Assembly (NCBI GenBank): GCA_026706075.1
Contig: JAPOZM010000005.1
Location: 62,001 to 126,000, forward strand
Source: Gemmatimonadaceae bacterium
Lineage (GTDB): Bacteria; Latescibacterota; UBA2968; UBA8231
Reading direction: 5' to 3'
DNA length: 64,000 nucleotides
The position numbers and the translations under genes are program-made. Shown piece by piece: positions 15,985-24,695 of the stretch. Positions within the stretch are counted from its first letter, which is position 1. Each line of letters starts with the position of its first letter. The notes beneath the pieces were generated by a model. It was not told the DNA's origin, ran no database searches, and worked only from the letters and a program-made list of their open reading frames with translations.

Positions 15985-18900
15985 GTGGCTCCACCTCTCC
16001 TGGGCGCGATCGGGGCGCTGGCCGCGGCGGCGGTGGTGCTGCTGGCGACGCCCGGCGGCGTGTGGCTCACCGCCCGGGCGGCCGAGTGGGGCGCCGGTTC
16101 CAGGGGCTGGTCCCTGCGCATCGGCGAGACCGGCGGCGTGCTGGTGGCCTCGCCCAGATTCGGCGATCTGCGGGCCGAGCTCTCCGAGGGCCTCGAGGCC
16201 CGCGCCGACGAGCTGGTCCTCCACCCGTGGGACTGGCGCCTGTCGCTGCGGGCGCCGGAGGTCCGCTGGCGCCCCCGGGCAGGCGCCGACACGGCCGCCA
16301 CAGTCGGCGGCCCGGGATCCACATCCGCCGCGCCCCTCCTCCTGCCGGTAGCCGACCTGCCCCGGATCGACGTGGCCGAAGGGGCCTTCGAGCTGTTCCC
16401 CGAGGACGGTCCGTCGGCGGCGTTCCGTGGCATCGAGGCACACCTCGTGCCCGGGGAGTCGCCGTCGGAAGCCGTCCTCGATCTCCTGGCCGAGTCCTGG
16501 TCGGTGGTTTCCGACTCCACCCTGGCGGACGGCCGGCTGAGCACGCGCTGGCGCCTGGCCCCGGGAGAGATGGACCTGGAGGAAGCCCGCATCGCCTGGA
16601 GGACCGCTGTCGGACAGGGCACGGCGACGGGCAGCGGGAGGGTCGATCTCGGGAGGGCCCTGGCCTTCGCCCTCCACCTGGGGCTGGAGGGCGGGGTCGG
16701 GTCGATGCAGGTGGACACGCTGGAGATCGCCGCCCGGGGGACGGCGTCGCCGGTGCGGATCGAGGTGCGCGCTCACGGCGAGGGAAGGGAACCGTCTCTC
16801 GGGGACGTCGGCCTGGCCCTGGCCGGTCGCCTGGACAGCTCGGGGATCCGGGCCGACTCGCTGCGGCTGGGGGTGGCGGGCGGCAGCCTCGTCGCCGGCG
16901 GCCTCTACCGGAGCGGTCCCGGGAGCCTCGGGATCGAGATCGACTTCCGGGAGGTCGATCTGGGGCGGCTGCCTGTCGAGGGATTCGGCGGCACGGCGCA
17001 GGGCCGCGTGACCGTGGACGGTGCTCTCGACTCCCCGCGGGCCTCCCTGGGCCTGCGGGTGGCGGCGATGGAGGGGATCGCCCCCGGGGCGGTCGACCTG
17101 GCTCTCGAGGGGTCGCTGGAGGATGAGACGCTGCGGCTGACGGCGAGGAGCCCGCAACTGGGTGAGCTGACCGCCACCGGCGGCCTGTCGCTCGAGGGCT
17201 ACGATCTGCGGCTGGAGGGCGGTCTCGACGTCGGCCGCTGGATCGGGTCGGAGCTGCCGGCGTCGGTGCGGGGCCGTTGGCGGCCGGAGATGCTCGACGT
17301 TCGGCTGCAGTCGGAGCGCCTCCCCTACGGCCTCGACCTGCCCGGCCCCCTGACAGCGGACGCGTCCCTGCGCCAGTTCCGCCACCTCGATCTGGCCCTG
17401 CGCCTGGGCACGGGGCGGTTGAGCGCCCACCTCCGCACCGACCTGGCCTCCCCGGAACTGGACACCCTGTCGGCCGCGGTCCTGGGCCTGGACCTGTCCC
17501 GGCTGGCGTCGATGGTCGAGGGCACGGCGGCGGGAACCGGGTCTGTCGAGGGCCTTCTGGGAGCGGCGGGGCGGGGGGGCGTGCAGCTGCGGGTGGACGA
17601 CCTGCGCCTCGCCGGATGGAGCCTGGGGCCGACGGCCGTCGACGCGGACTACGCCGAGGGCGCCGTGGAGCTGACGGCAACGGCGCCGGGCCTCGACGTG
17701 CGGGCCAGGGTCGACACCGCGGGGAGGGCCCAGGGGAGCGCCTCCCTGCGGAACGCCGTCCTGCGGCGGGTGGGCGCCCCCGATTCCTTGCGCGTGCTCG
17801 GAGGTCTGGCGGCGGCCTCCGGAGACCTCCACGACCCGCTGGCCGGTTCCCTGCAGGTGCGCATCGACGGGGCCTCGGGCTCCCTCGGCGGCTGGCCCGT
17901 GTCCCTGGGCGCGCCGTCGGTCCTGGAGTACGCGGAGGGCCGCGGCCTGCTGAAGCCCAGCCGGGTGCGCACCCCCCTGGGGGAGGTCAGCGTCCGGGCC
18001 CGGTTCGAGGACGGTCACCTCGACCTCACGGCGGGTCTCGACTCGGTGGAGTCCACCGGCCTCGCCGGCCTCACGGCCCGGGGCCGGGCCCTCCTGCGGG
18101 CGGCGGGGGATCTCACGGACCCGGATCTGGCCCTGCGTGCGGACCTCGAGGAGGTCGCTCTCCGCGGGCGCTCCATCGGCGCCGTGAGCGCCGCCCTGGA
18201 TCTGGGCGACAGCCTTCTGGCCCATCTCCAGCTGCGGCAGGACACCTCGAGCGCCGGTCAGCTGGTCCTGCGCCTGGAGTCGCCGGCCTCCGTGGTCGAG
18301 GGGGAAGCCGCCGACGGGGACAGCCTGAAGATGCGGCTGCGCGCCGAGGGCCTCGACGCCTCGTGGCTGGCGACCCATGTCCTCGACGACTCCACCGGAC
18401 TGCGGCTGAGCGCCGAGGCCGATCTCTCGCTGCCGGCGAACCGGGTCTTCGAGAGGTTCGGATGGACCGATGCGGTGGGGAGTCTCCGACTCGGCGAGCT
18501 GGTCCTGGAGCGGGAGCGGCTGCGCCTGCGTCTCCAGCAACCGGCCTCCGTGCGCCTGGACCCGGGCCGCCCGAGGATCGAGGGCTTCGAGCTGCCCGTC
18601 CTCGTCTTCCGCCGCGACCCCGGCCTCTTCGAGGAGGCCGGAACCCTGGTCGTGGAAGGTGGACGCGACCAAGGCGCGGGTGGGATCCGGCTGAGTCTCG
18701 CCGACCTCGACCTGGAGGCGGTGACCCTCGCGGTCCCGGGATGCCCCGCCCTGCCGGCGGGCCGGCTCGACGGGAGTCTCGAGCTCGTCCCGCGCCACGA
18801 CGGGGTCTCCGTGGGCTCGGAAGCCCTCGTCGAACTCGACGGCCTGGGATACCTGGAGGCGGGGCTGTCGTCCGGCACCGGGCGCGGATTCGGCCGCGCC

Positions 18901-20295
18901 GCCTGGGTGACCCCGGTGGAGGACAGTCTGGTGGTGACCGCCGGCGTCCCCCTCGCCGACGGCCGGCCGCTCTGGGAGGGCCTGTCGCTGACGGCGCGGT
19001 CCGAGGGCATCGACCTGCTGATCCTCCTCGACCTGGTGCCGCTGGAGAGCCTGTCGGGCCGGGTGCGCCTCGACCTGGCGGCCGACTCCCTCCATTCCCG
19101 GCCGCGGATCGCCGGGCAGGTGGAGGTCGAGGACCTGGGGTTCTCCCTCATCGACGTCCGGCCGGGGTACCGCTTCCCCGGGGGCCGTCTCGTCCTGGCG
19201 CCGAAGGCCGGGGGCGGTACCCGGGGCGAGCTCGTCGACATCGAGGGCCGCCCCACCCGGGGCGACGGGCGCGTGCGGATGGAGGGGTGGCTCGACCTGG
19301 CCTCCGTGGACGAGATCGACTACGAGGTGCGCCTGTCGGGGCGGGTTCCGTACAACTACAGCGACAGTTTCGCGGCTCCCCGGGTCGACGTCGACCTGGC
19401 CCTGACGGGCGAGCCGGAGGGGTCCCTGGTGAAGGGGAGCATCGCCCTCGACCGGTCTCAGTCGGAGATCCAGCTCGTGGAGCTGACCACGCCGGTGCCG
19501 CCGCCGCCGGCGGTGCAGGACCCGCTCCTCGGGGGGGTCGGCATGGACGTCTACGTGGACATCGTCGAGCTGAAGTCCCGGTCCGAGCTGTCCGACATCG
19601 ACGTGGACGGACGCGTGAGGGTGTACGGGACGTTCTACAAGCCGCGGTTCCAGGGCGAGCTGGAGGTCACGGAGGGAACGGTGATCCTCCTCAGCCGGCC
19701 TTTCGTGTTCTCCCCCGGGGGGCGCGTCGTCCTCGACAAGCTGGTGCCGACTTACTCGATCCTCGACCTGTTCCACGAGCCCATCCTCCTCGATCCCGAG
19801 TTCGACCTGGAGGCGGTCGCCCGGGTGCAGGTCGCCGACGAGAACGAGGAGCGGGAGGTGACCCTGAGTCTCGAGGGAACGGTGCTGTCCCCGTCCCCGG
19901 AGCTGACCTCCCTGGGCCTCACGGAAAGGCAGATCTTCATGCTCCTCGCCTTCGGCACCATCGAGGAGGACCAGTTCAACTACTCCGGGGCCCTGTACAC
20001 GACGGCCGGGCAGCTGTTGCTGGGACGGCGGGTGCAGGAGGCCGGACTCGACGAGTTCCTGCTGCTGCCCTCGGGGACCGCCCAGGGCACCATCGGCGAG
20101 ACCACCATGCGCATCGGCAAGCGCCTGACCTGGCCCCTGCCCATGTGGGTCCGCTACGAGGCGGTCACCAAGGAGCCCTCCCTCGGCCAGTTCGAGGTGG
20201 AGTACGGGATCACCTCGTGGCTCCGGCTCGAGGCCACCGCCCACTCCCAGTACGAGCTCTACGGTCTGGGCCTCGAGGTGAGCAGGGACTTCTGA
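15985..20295 (+). CDS. tamB: TamB-like translocation and assembly module protein (DUF490)
   Basis: The product is 1436 aa from GTG 15985. An N-terminal membrane anchor (residues ~2-25) is followed by a very long run of repeated beta strands with G-x-L/V-x-G periodicity, the AsmA/TamB beta-taco. The C-terminal DUF490/TamB domain is recognisable: V-Y-G-T-F-Y-K-P-R-F-x-G-E-L, EGTVILLSRPFVFSPGG, LEGTVLSPSPELTSLGL, IFMLLAFG, GQLLLGRRV and a final strand LGLEVSRDF. TamB spans the periplasm and works with TamA in outer-membrane protein insertion or phospholipid transport. The tamA-type gene starts one base after the stop (TGAGATG), which supports the pair. Confidence 0.93.
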   Translation: MAPPLLGAIGALAAAAVVLLATPGGVWLTARAAEWGAGSRGWSLRIGETGGVLVASPRFGDLRAELSEGLEARADELVLHPWDWRLSLRAPEVRWRPRAGADTAATVGGPGSTSAAPLLLPVADLPRIDVAEGAFELFPEDGPSAAFRGIEAHLVPGESPSEAVLDLLAESWSVVSDSTLADGRLSTRWRLAPGEMDLEEARIAWRTAVGQGTATGSGRVDLGRALAFALHLGLEGGVGSMQVDTLEIAARGTASPVRIEVRAHGEGREPSLGDVGLALAGRLDSSGIRADSLRLGVAGGSLVAGGLYRSGPGSLGIEIDFREVDLGRLPVEGFGGTAQGRVTVDGALDSPRASLGLRVAAMEGIAPGAVDLALEGSLEDETLRLTARSPQLGELTATGGLSLEGYDLRLEGGLDVGRWIGSELPASVRGRWRPEMLDVRLQSERLPYGLDLPGPLTADASLRQFRHLDLALRLGTGRLSAHLRTDLASPELDTLSAAVLGLDLSRLASMVEGTAAGTGSVEGLLGAAGRGGVQLRVDDLRLAGWSLGPTAVDADYAEGAVELTATAPGLDVRARVDTAGRAQGSASLRNAVLRRVGAPDSLRVLGGLAAASGDLHDPLAGSLQVRIDGASGSLGGWPVSLGAPSVLEYAEGRGLLKPSRVRTPLGEVSVRARFEDGHLDLTAGLDSVESTGLAGLTARGRALLRAAGDLTDPDLALRADLEEVALRGRSIGAVSAALDLGDSLLAHLQLRQDTSSAGQLVLRLESPASVVEGEAADGDSLKMRLRAEGLDASWLATHVLDDSTGLRLSAEADLSLPANRVFERFGWTDAVGSLRLGELVLERERLRLRLQQPASVRLDPGRPRIEGFELPVLVFRRDPGLFEEAGTLVVEGGRDQGAGGIRLSLADLDLEAVTLAVPGCPALPAGRLDGSLELVPRHDGVSVGSEALVELDGLGYLEAGLSSGTGRGFGRAAWVTPVEDSLVVTAGVPLADGRPLWEGLSLTARSEGIDLLILLDLVPLESLSGRVRLDLAADSLHSRPRIAGQVEVEDLGFSLIDVRPGYRFPGGRLVLAPKAGGGTRGELVDIEGRPTRGDGRVRMEGWLDLASVDEIDYEVRLSGRVPYNYSDSFAAPRVDVDLALTGEPEGSLVKGSIALDRSQSEIQLVELTTPVPPPPAVQDPLLGGVGMDVYVDIVELKSRSELSDIDVDGRVRVYGTFYKPRFQGELEVTEGTVILLSRPFVFSPGGRVVLDKLVPTYSILDLFHEPILLDPEFDLEAVARVQVADENEEREVTLSLEGTVLSPSPELTSLGLTERQIFMLLAFGTIEEDQFNYSGALYTTAGQLLLGRRVQEAGLDEFLLLPSGTAQGTIGETTMRIGKRLTWPLPMWVRYEAVTKEPSLGQFEVEYGITSWLRLEATAHSQYELYGLGLEVSRDF

Positions 20296-20296
20296 G

Positions 20297-22399
20297 ATGA
20301 GGCGCGCCCCCGCTCTCCTTCTGCTCCTGGTGCTGGCGGTCCCCGCCGACGGTCAGGGATCCCTGCGGAAGGTGGAGCAGCGGGATCTCGGCGAGCCGAA
20401 GGTGGAGCGCATCCACTTCGAGCACCTGGAGGCCAAGCCGATCACCAACCACGCCCTGCGGGCGGCGATGAGGACGCGGGTGGGGGAACGCTTCCAGGCG
20501 CGGTTCTACCGCTCCGACCTGTCGGAGATCGTCAATCTCTACCGCAGCCGCGGGTACCTGGACGTCGACATCGTGAGGCGCCGCTACTACCTCGACGACA
20601 GGGGCCGCCTCCACCTGCACGTGTCGATCGACAGCGGCCGGCAGTGGCGGATCTCGGCGGTCGACATCGAGGCGGCCCCGGGGAAAGCGCCGTTGCCGGA
20701 CCTGGAGTCGGGGGTCGGGGTGCGAGCCGGGGACGTGTTGCGCTACGGGGACGTGCTGCGCGACGAGCGCGCCCTGCTGGGACTGCTGAACCGGGCGGGA
20801 TTCCCCCACGCCGCGGTGCGCAACCGGCTGGACTTCGACGCCGGGAAGAAACTGGGGGCGGTCACCTTCGAGGTGAGGCCGGGGCCGAGGATGTACTTCG
20901 GCCCCGTGCGCCTGGTGGACGAAGACCTCCAGACCCGGCCGTCCCTGATCCGGCGGATGATCACCTTCCGCGAGGGAGCCCTCTACGACCCGGAGGCGGT
21001 GCGCGCCTCCCGCAACAACCTGGCCCGCACCGGCCTGTTCCGCTCGGTGACCCTGGAGACGCCGGAGCAGGCCGCCGGCGACAGCGTGCAACCCGTGGTC
21101 CTGCGCCTGCAGGAGCGTCCCTTCCGGCGCCTGGGAGCGCGGGCCTTCATCAACAACAACGAGCCCGGCCTGTCGGCGCAGCTGCGCCACGAGAACTTCC
21201 TCGGCCGCGGAAACCGCATCGGCACCGAGGCCAACCTCGGCCGCCCCCGGCAGGGGCTGACCCTGTTCCTGACCGAGAACGGCCTGCTGGGATCCGACCT
21301 CGATCTGACCCTGACGGCGGGGATGACCGACGACTGGGGACGGACACGGGTGGAAGCCGACCCCGCCGACCCGGTGCAGTTCGAGCGCCTGGCAGCCAAC
21401 TACTCGATCGTCAACGAGGCCCTCTTGGACCCCTTCGGGGGAGGGCCGGGGCCGGCGGCGGGCCTGATCCGGCTCCTGGAGTACCGCTACCCCTCGGTGA
21501 CGCGGCTGTGGCAGGCGAAGGCAGGCCTGGCGCGCCGCCGCGGCGCCGAAGGGGTGAGGGTTTACCAGGTGTCGTTCACCGCGGACTGGACGCGCTTCCG
21601 CGTCCAGCCCCTCGCCGGACGGCGGATCGATCTCGACATCGCCCAGGGGGGTGCTTTCGACGATCCCTTCGGCGACGATGCCTTCGGGGACGACGGCGAC
21701 AATCCCTTCGGCGACGACGGTTCCGGGAGCGGCGACCCCTCAGGTCGCCTGGCCCAGGGCGGGGGTGCCTTCCCCTACGACGACGGCTGGATCCCCATCG
21801 ACGGCACCTGGCAGCGGCTGCTGACGGACCGCGCCAACACCCTGAACTTTGGGATCGACCTGGCGCGTGACACCCGCGACAACCAGCTCGCGCCGACGCG
21901 GGGCGGCTTCCTGCGCCTGGCGGGCCTCTTCGCCTGGGAGTACGGGGGGGACAGGACCCGCGTGCTGGGGGGCGAGGTCGAGGCCCGCAACTACCTGCGG
22001 GTCCGCCCCTGGCTGGTCTGGGCCCAGGCGTTGCGGGGGCTGGTGACCGGCTCCCTTCGCCGTGACCGGTACTTGCCGCAGGGCTACTGGATCCAGCTCG
22101 GAGGCGAGGGCTCGGTGCGCGGCGTCAACCGGGACGCCATCGGCGCCGTCGGCGGGGGACGGGCCGGGATCAACCTGCGCAACGAGCTGCGCCTGCAATG
22201 GAAGCAGGTGGGGCTCGTCGTCTTCTGGGACCGCGCCGGCGTCTGGCGCCGCCCACGGCAGGCCGACTGGTCGAGCATGGTCGACGGCTTCGGCGGCGGC
22301 CTGCGGTGGGATCCGGGCCTCCCCATGCGTCTGGACCTGGGCTGGGGGAACCGTCTCTCGATGCCGTCGCGGTACCTCTCGGTGGGGCACGCCTTCTGA
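20297..22399 (+). CDS. tamA: BamA/TamA family outer-membrane assembly protein
   Basis: The product is 700 aa. The signal peptide spans ~1-19 (cleaved near ADGQ). POTRA-like domains cover ~35-280, with IVNLYRSRGYLDVDIV, LLNRAGFPHAAV and SRNNLARTGLFRSVTLE. A 16-strand Omp85 barrel follows and includes the EGSVRGVNRDAIG motif (VRGF/Y class) and a terminal aromatic strand ending HAF. Residues ~452-482 are an Asp/Gly/Phe-rich insertion with repeated DPFGDD units, probably an external loop. The location directly after tamB and the POTRA number favour TamA over BamA. The stop overlaps the next start (TGATG). Confidence 0.93.
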   Translation: MRRAPALLLLLVLAVPADGQGSLRKVEQRDLGEPKVERIHFEHLEAKPITNHALRAAMRTRVGERFQARFYRSDLSEIVNLYRSRGYLDVDIVRRRYYLDDRGRLHLHVSIDSGRQWRISAVDIEAAPGKAPLPDLESGVGVRAGDVLRYGDVLRDERALLGLLNRAGFPHAAVRNRLDFDAGKKLGAVTFEVRPGPRMYFGPVRLVDEDLQTRPSLIRRMITFREGALYDPEAVRASRNNLARTGLFRSVTLETPEQAAGDSVQPVVLRLQERPFRRLGARAFINNNEPGLSAQLRHENFLGRGNRIGTEANLGRPRQGLTLFLTENGLLGSDLDLTLTAGMTDDWGRTRVEADPADPVQFERLAANYSIVNEALLDPFGGGPGPAAGLIRLLEYRYPSVTRLWQAKAGLARRRGAEGVRVYQVSFTADWTRFRVQPLAGRRIDLDIAQGGAFDDPFGDDAFGDDGDNPFGDDGSGSGDPSGRLAQGGGAFPYDDGWIPIDGTWQRLLTDRANTLNFGIDLARDTRDNQLAPTRGGFLRLAGLFAWEYGGDRTRVLGGEVEARNYLRVRPWLVWAQALRGLVTGSLRRDRYLPQGYWIQLGGEGSVRGVNRDAIGAVGGGRAGINLRNELRLQWKQVGLVVFWDRAGVWRRPRQADWSSMVDGFGGGLRWDPGLPMRLDLGWGNRLSMPSRYLSVGHAF

Positions 22400-23382
22400 T
22401 GACGGCCCGGGGTTCCTCGGACACCGACGAGCGCGGCCAGGGGATCCTGTCCTGGTACCTTGGCGGTCTCGCGACCCGCATGAGCGAGAACCACCTCTTC
22501 CTCTTCGCCGGCGGCCTCGCCTTCGCCACCCTCCTGAGCCTCGTCCCCCTCGTCTTCCTCGTCTTCTTCGTCCTCGGCGCGGTGCTGGACACGGCCTCCC
22601 TCGCCTGGCTGCTGAAGCGGACGGTGGAGGTCTTCATCCCCTACGAGGCCGAGGCCGCCTTCCTGAAGGAGGCCCTCTCCTCCCGCATCCCCGACGTGGT
22701 CGAGTTCAGGAAGACCTACGGGCTCTCGGGACTGTCGATCCTGATGCTGAGCGTGAGCGGCCTCTTCACCAGCATGAGGACGATCCTCGAAAGCGTCTTC
22801 CAGGCCTCCGGCCGCGGGCCGGGGGTGATGGCGAGCATCCTCCGGCAACGGCCCGCGGCCGTGGACCGCCTCAGGGAGCTGAGCACCTCGGGCCGGCAGA
22901 TGCGCTTCCTTCGCGCGGCCCTCCCGGCCGCGGCAGGGAAGCTGAAGGACCTGGCCCTGGTCCTCGTGGTGCTGTGCGCCTTCCTGCTCCTGGTCCTCTC
23001 CCTGCCCATCCTCGCCGCGGTCCTGGAGACCGCCCTGTCGCCCCTCCACTCCCACCTGACCCACTTCTACGACCTGGCCTCGACGGCCCTGATCCTGGCC
23101 GTCTTCCTGGGCCTCTACTGGCTCGTTCCCTCCCGGAAGCCGCGGATGAAGGCCCTGGCCACGGGCGCCTTCTGGGCCGCCCTGCTGTGGAAGCTGGCCG
23201 AGTGGCTCTTCGGCTGGTACCTGGGCCACTTCGCATCGATCTGGTACCTCTACGGCGCCTACGTCCTCTCCGTGGCCCTGGCCCTGTGGCTCTACCTCGC
23301 GGCCATGCTCTTCATCATCGGCGCCGAGATCGCCCAGCTCTGCCACGAGAGGGTTTCGGCCGGTGCGGGGAAGGACCCCTAG
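22399..23382 (+). CDS. YihY/BrkB family membrane protein
   Basis: The product is 327 aa. Start ATG 22399 overlaps the TamA stop; the open frame extends upstream only as a shadow. Six membrane helices are predicted, with the first hydrophobic block FLFAGGLAFATLLSLVPLVFL typical of the YihY/BrkB family, then long helical stretches and a C-terminal hydrophobic pair containing LYGAYVLSVALALWLYLAAML. It was once called RNase BN in error; the family may transport lipids or be a virulence-linked permease. Its last codons share a CTAG with the convergent mgtE stop. Being fused to the tamB-tamA operon suggests an envelope-lipid role. Confidence 0.92.
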   Translation: MTARGSSDTDERGQGILSWYLGGLATRMSENHLFLFAGGLAFATLLSLVPLVFLVFFVLGAVLDTASLAWLLKRTVEVFIPYEAEAAFLKEALSSRIPDVVEFRKTYGLSGLSILMLSVSGLFTSMRTILESVFQASGRGPGVMASILRQRPAAVDRLRELSTSGRQMRFLRAALPAAAGKLKDLALVLVVLCAFLLLVLSLPILAAVLETALSPLHSHLTHFYDLASTALILAVFLGLYWLVPSRKPRMKALATGAFWAALLWKLAEWLFGWYLGHFASIWYLYGAYVLSVALALWLYLAAMLFIIGAEIAQLCHERVSAGAGKDP

Positions 23383-24695
23383 AGAGCCAGCCCGAGGCTC
23401 GAGGCCGCCAGGGCGGCCAGGCCCAGGAAGCTGAGGAAACCCAGGACGTCGGTCACCGTGGTGAGAACGATGGAGGCCGACTGGGCCGGGTCCTTGCCGA
23501 GGACGGTGAGGACCACGGGGATGAGGGCCCCCGTCAGGCCGGCCATGGCCATGGAGAAGACCATGGCGGTGGCGATCACGAGAGGCAGCCCCAGCCCGCC
23601 GGACCAGAGGTAGGCCGCCAGGGCGGTGACCAGGGCCACGGCCAGTCCGTTGATCAGCCCCGCCAGCAGCTCCTTGCGGGCCACTCGAAACCAGTTGCGC
23701 GGCCGGAACTCCCGCAGGGCCAGCCCCCGCATGGCCACGGCCAGGGCCTGGGCGCCGGTGTTGCCCGACTGGCCGGCCACCACCGGCAGGAAGACGGCCA
23801 GGGCCGTGAACCGGGCGATGGTGTCCTCGAAGAGAGCCACCACCCCGGCGGCCAGGAAGGCCGTGGCCAGGTTGACCTGCAGCCAGGGGAGCCGCTGGCG
23901 GACGGCCAGCGCCGGCGGCGACAGGGCGCGCTCCTCGCGCCCGGCCCCGACCATGGTCTGCAGGTCTTCCGTGGCGTCCTGCTGGGCCGCCTCCACCAGG
24001 GCATCGTGGAGGATGATGCCCCGCACCCGGCCTTCGAAGCTGACCACGGGCAGGGAGGAGAGCTTGTGGGCTTCGAGGAGCTCCACCACCTCCTCGCGGG
24101 AGGACATGGCCTGCACGCAGACCGGCGGTCGCCGGGCGAGTCCGCCCAGGCTCTCCCCGGGCTGGGCCACGGCCACCTCCTGCAGGGGCAGCACGGCGGT
24201 GAGCTGCCCCTCGCCGTCGACCACGCACAGGTCGTGGACGCGCCGCTCGGGGAAGGAGCGGATCCGGCCGAGGGCCTCAGCTGCGGTCTCGTCGGTGCGG
24301 AAGACGGTCACCGCCGTGTCCATGAGCCGCCCCGCCGATCCCGCCGGGTAGCGCATGAGCTCCTCCATCTCGGCGGCCAGCTCGCGGGGCAGGGCGGCCA
24401 GGCGCGAGGGCCGGGCCCCCGGGTCGAGCCGGGCCAGCAGCGCGGCGGCGACACCGGGGTCCATGGCCGTCCAGAGCCGCCGGAACAGCGCCTCGTCCAT
24501 TCCCTCGAGAAGCTGGACGGCCCGGTCCGGGTCGAGGCGCTCGAAGACCCGGGCCGCCGCGGGGTCGCCCCCGGCGTCGAGCTGGCCCAGGGCTTCGGGC
24601 CCGGGCGCGGTCCCGAGGGCCCGGGCGGCCTCGGCGGGATGGAGGTGGAAGAAGGCCCGGATCAGGGCCCGGGAGGCCCCGGAGCCGTCGTTCAT
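23379..24695 (-). CDS. mgtE: MgtE-type magnesium transporter
   Basis: The product is 438 aa. An N-terminal superhelical MgtE_N domain (residues ~10-120) is followed by a CBS pair (~130-250), a connecting helix and five membrane helices. The ion-selectivity signature GQSGNTGAQ is at ~306-314. The CBS and N domains sense cytosolic Mg2+ and gate the dimeric channel in characterised MgtE. Its start overlaps the stop of the YfhO-like gene (ATGA), so it is the last gene of the minus-strand operon beginning near 29886 or 30895. Length and motifs are normal. Confidence 0.95.
   Translation of the reverse strand: MNDGSGASRALIRAFFHLHPAEAARALGTAPGPEALGQLDAGGDPAAARVFERLDPDRAVQLLEGMDEALFRRLWTAMDPGVAAALLARLDPGARPSRLAALPRELAAEMEELMRYPAGSAGRLMDTAVTVFRTDETAAEALGRIRSFPERRVHDLCVVDGEGQLTAVLPLQEVAVAQPGESLGGLARRPPVCVQAMSSREEVVELLEAHKLSSLPVVSFEGRVRGIILHDALVEAAQQDATEDLQTMVGAGREERALSPPALAVRQRLPWLQVNLATAFLAAGVVALFEDTIARFTALAVFLPVVAGQSGNTGAQALAVAMRGLALREFRPRNWFRVARKELLAGLINGLAVALVTALAAYLWSGGLGLPLVIATAMVFSMAMAGLTGALIPVVLTVLGKDPAQSASIVLTTVTDVLGFLSFLGLAALAASSLGLAL

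Noticed and set aside
15097..20244. A 1715-codon open frame on the minus strand opposite tamB
   Set aside because: It is a shadow of tamB: in very GC-rich DNA the antisense frame has few stops. The product is Arg/His/Gln/Pro-rich with no fold signals.
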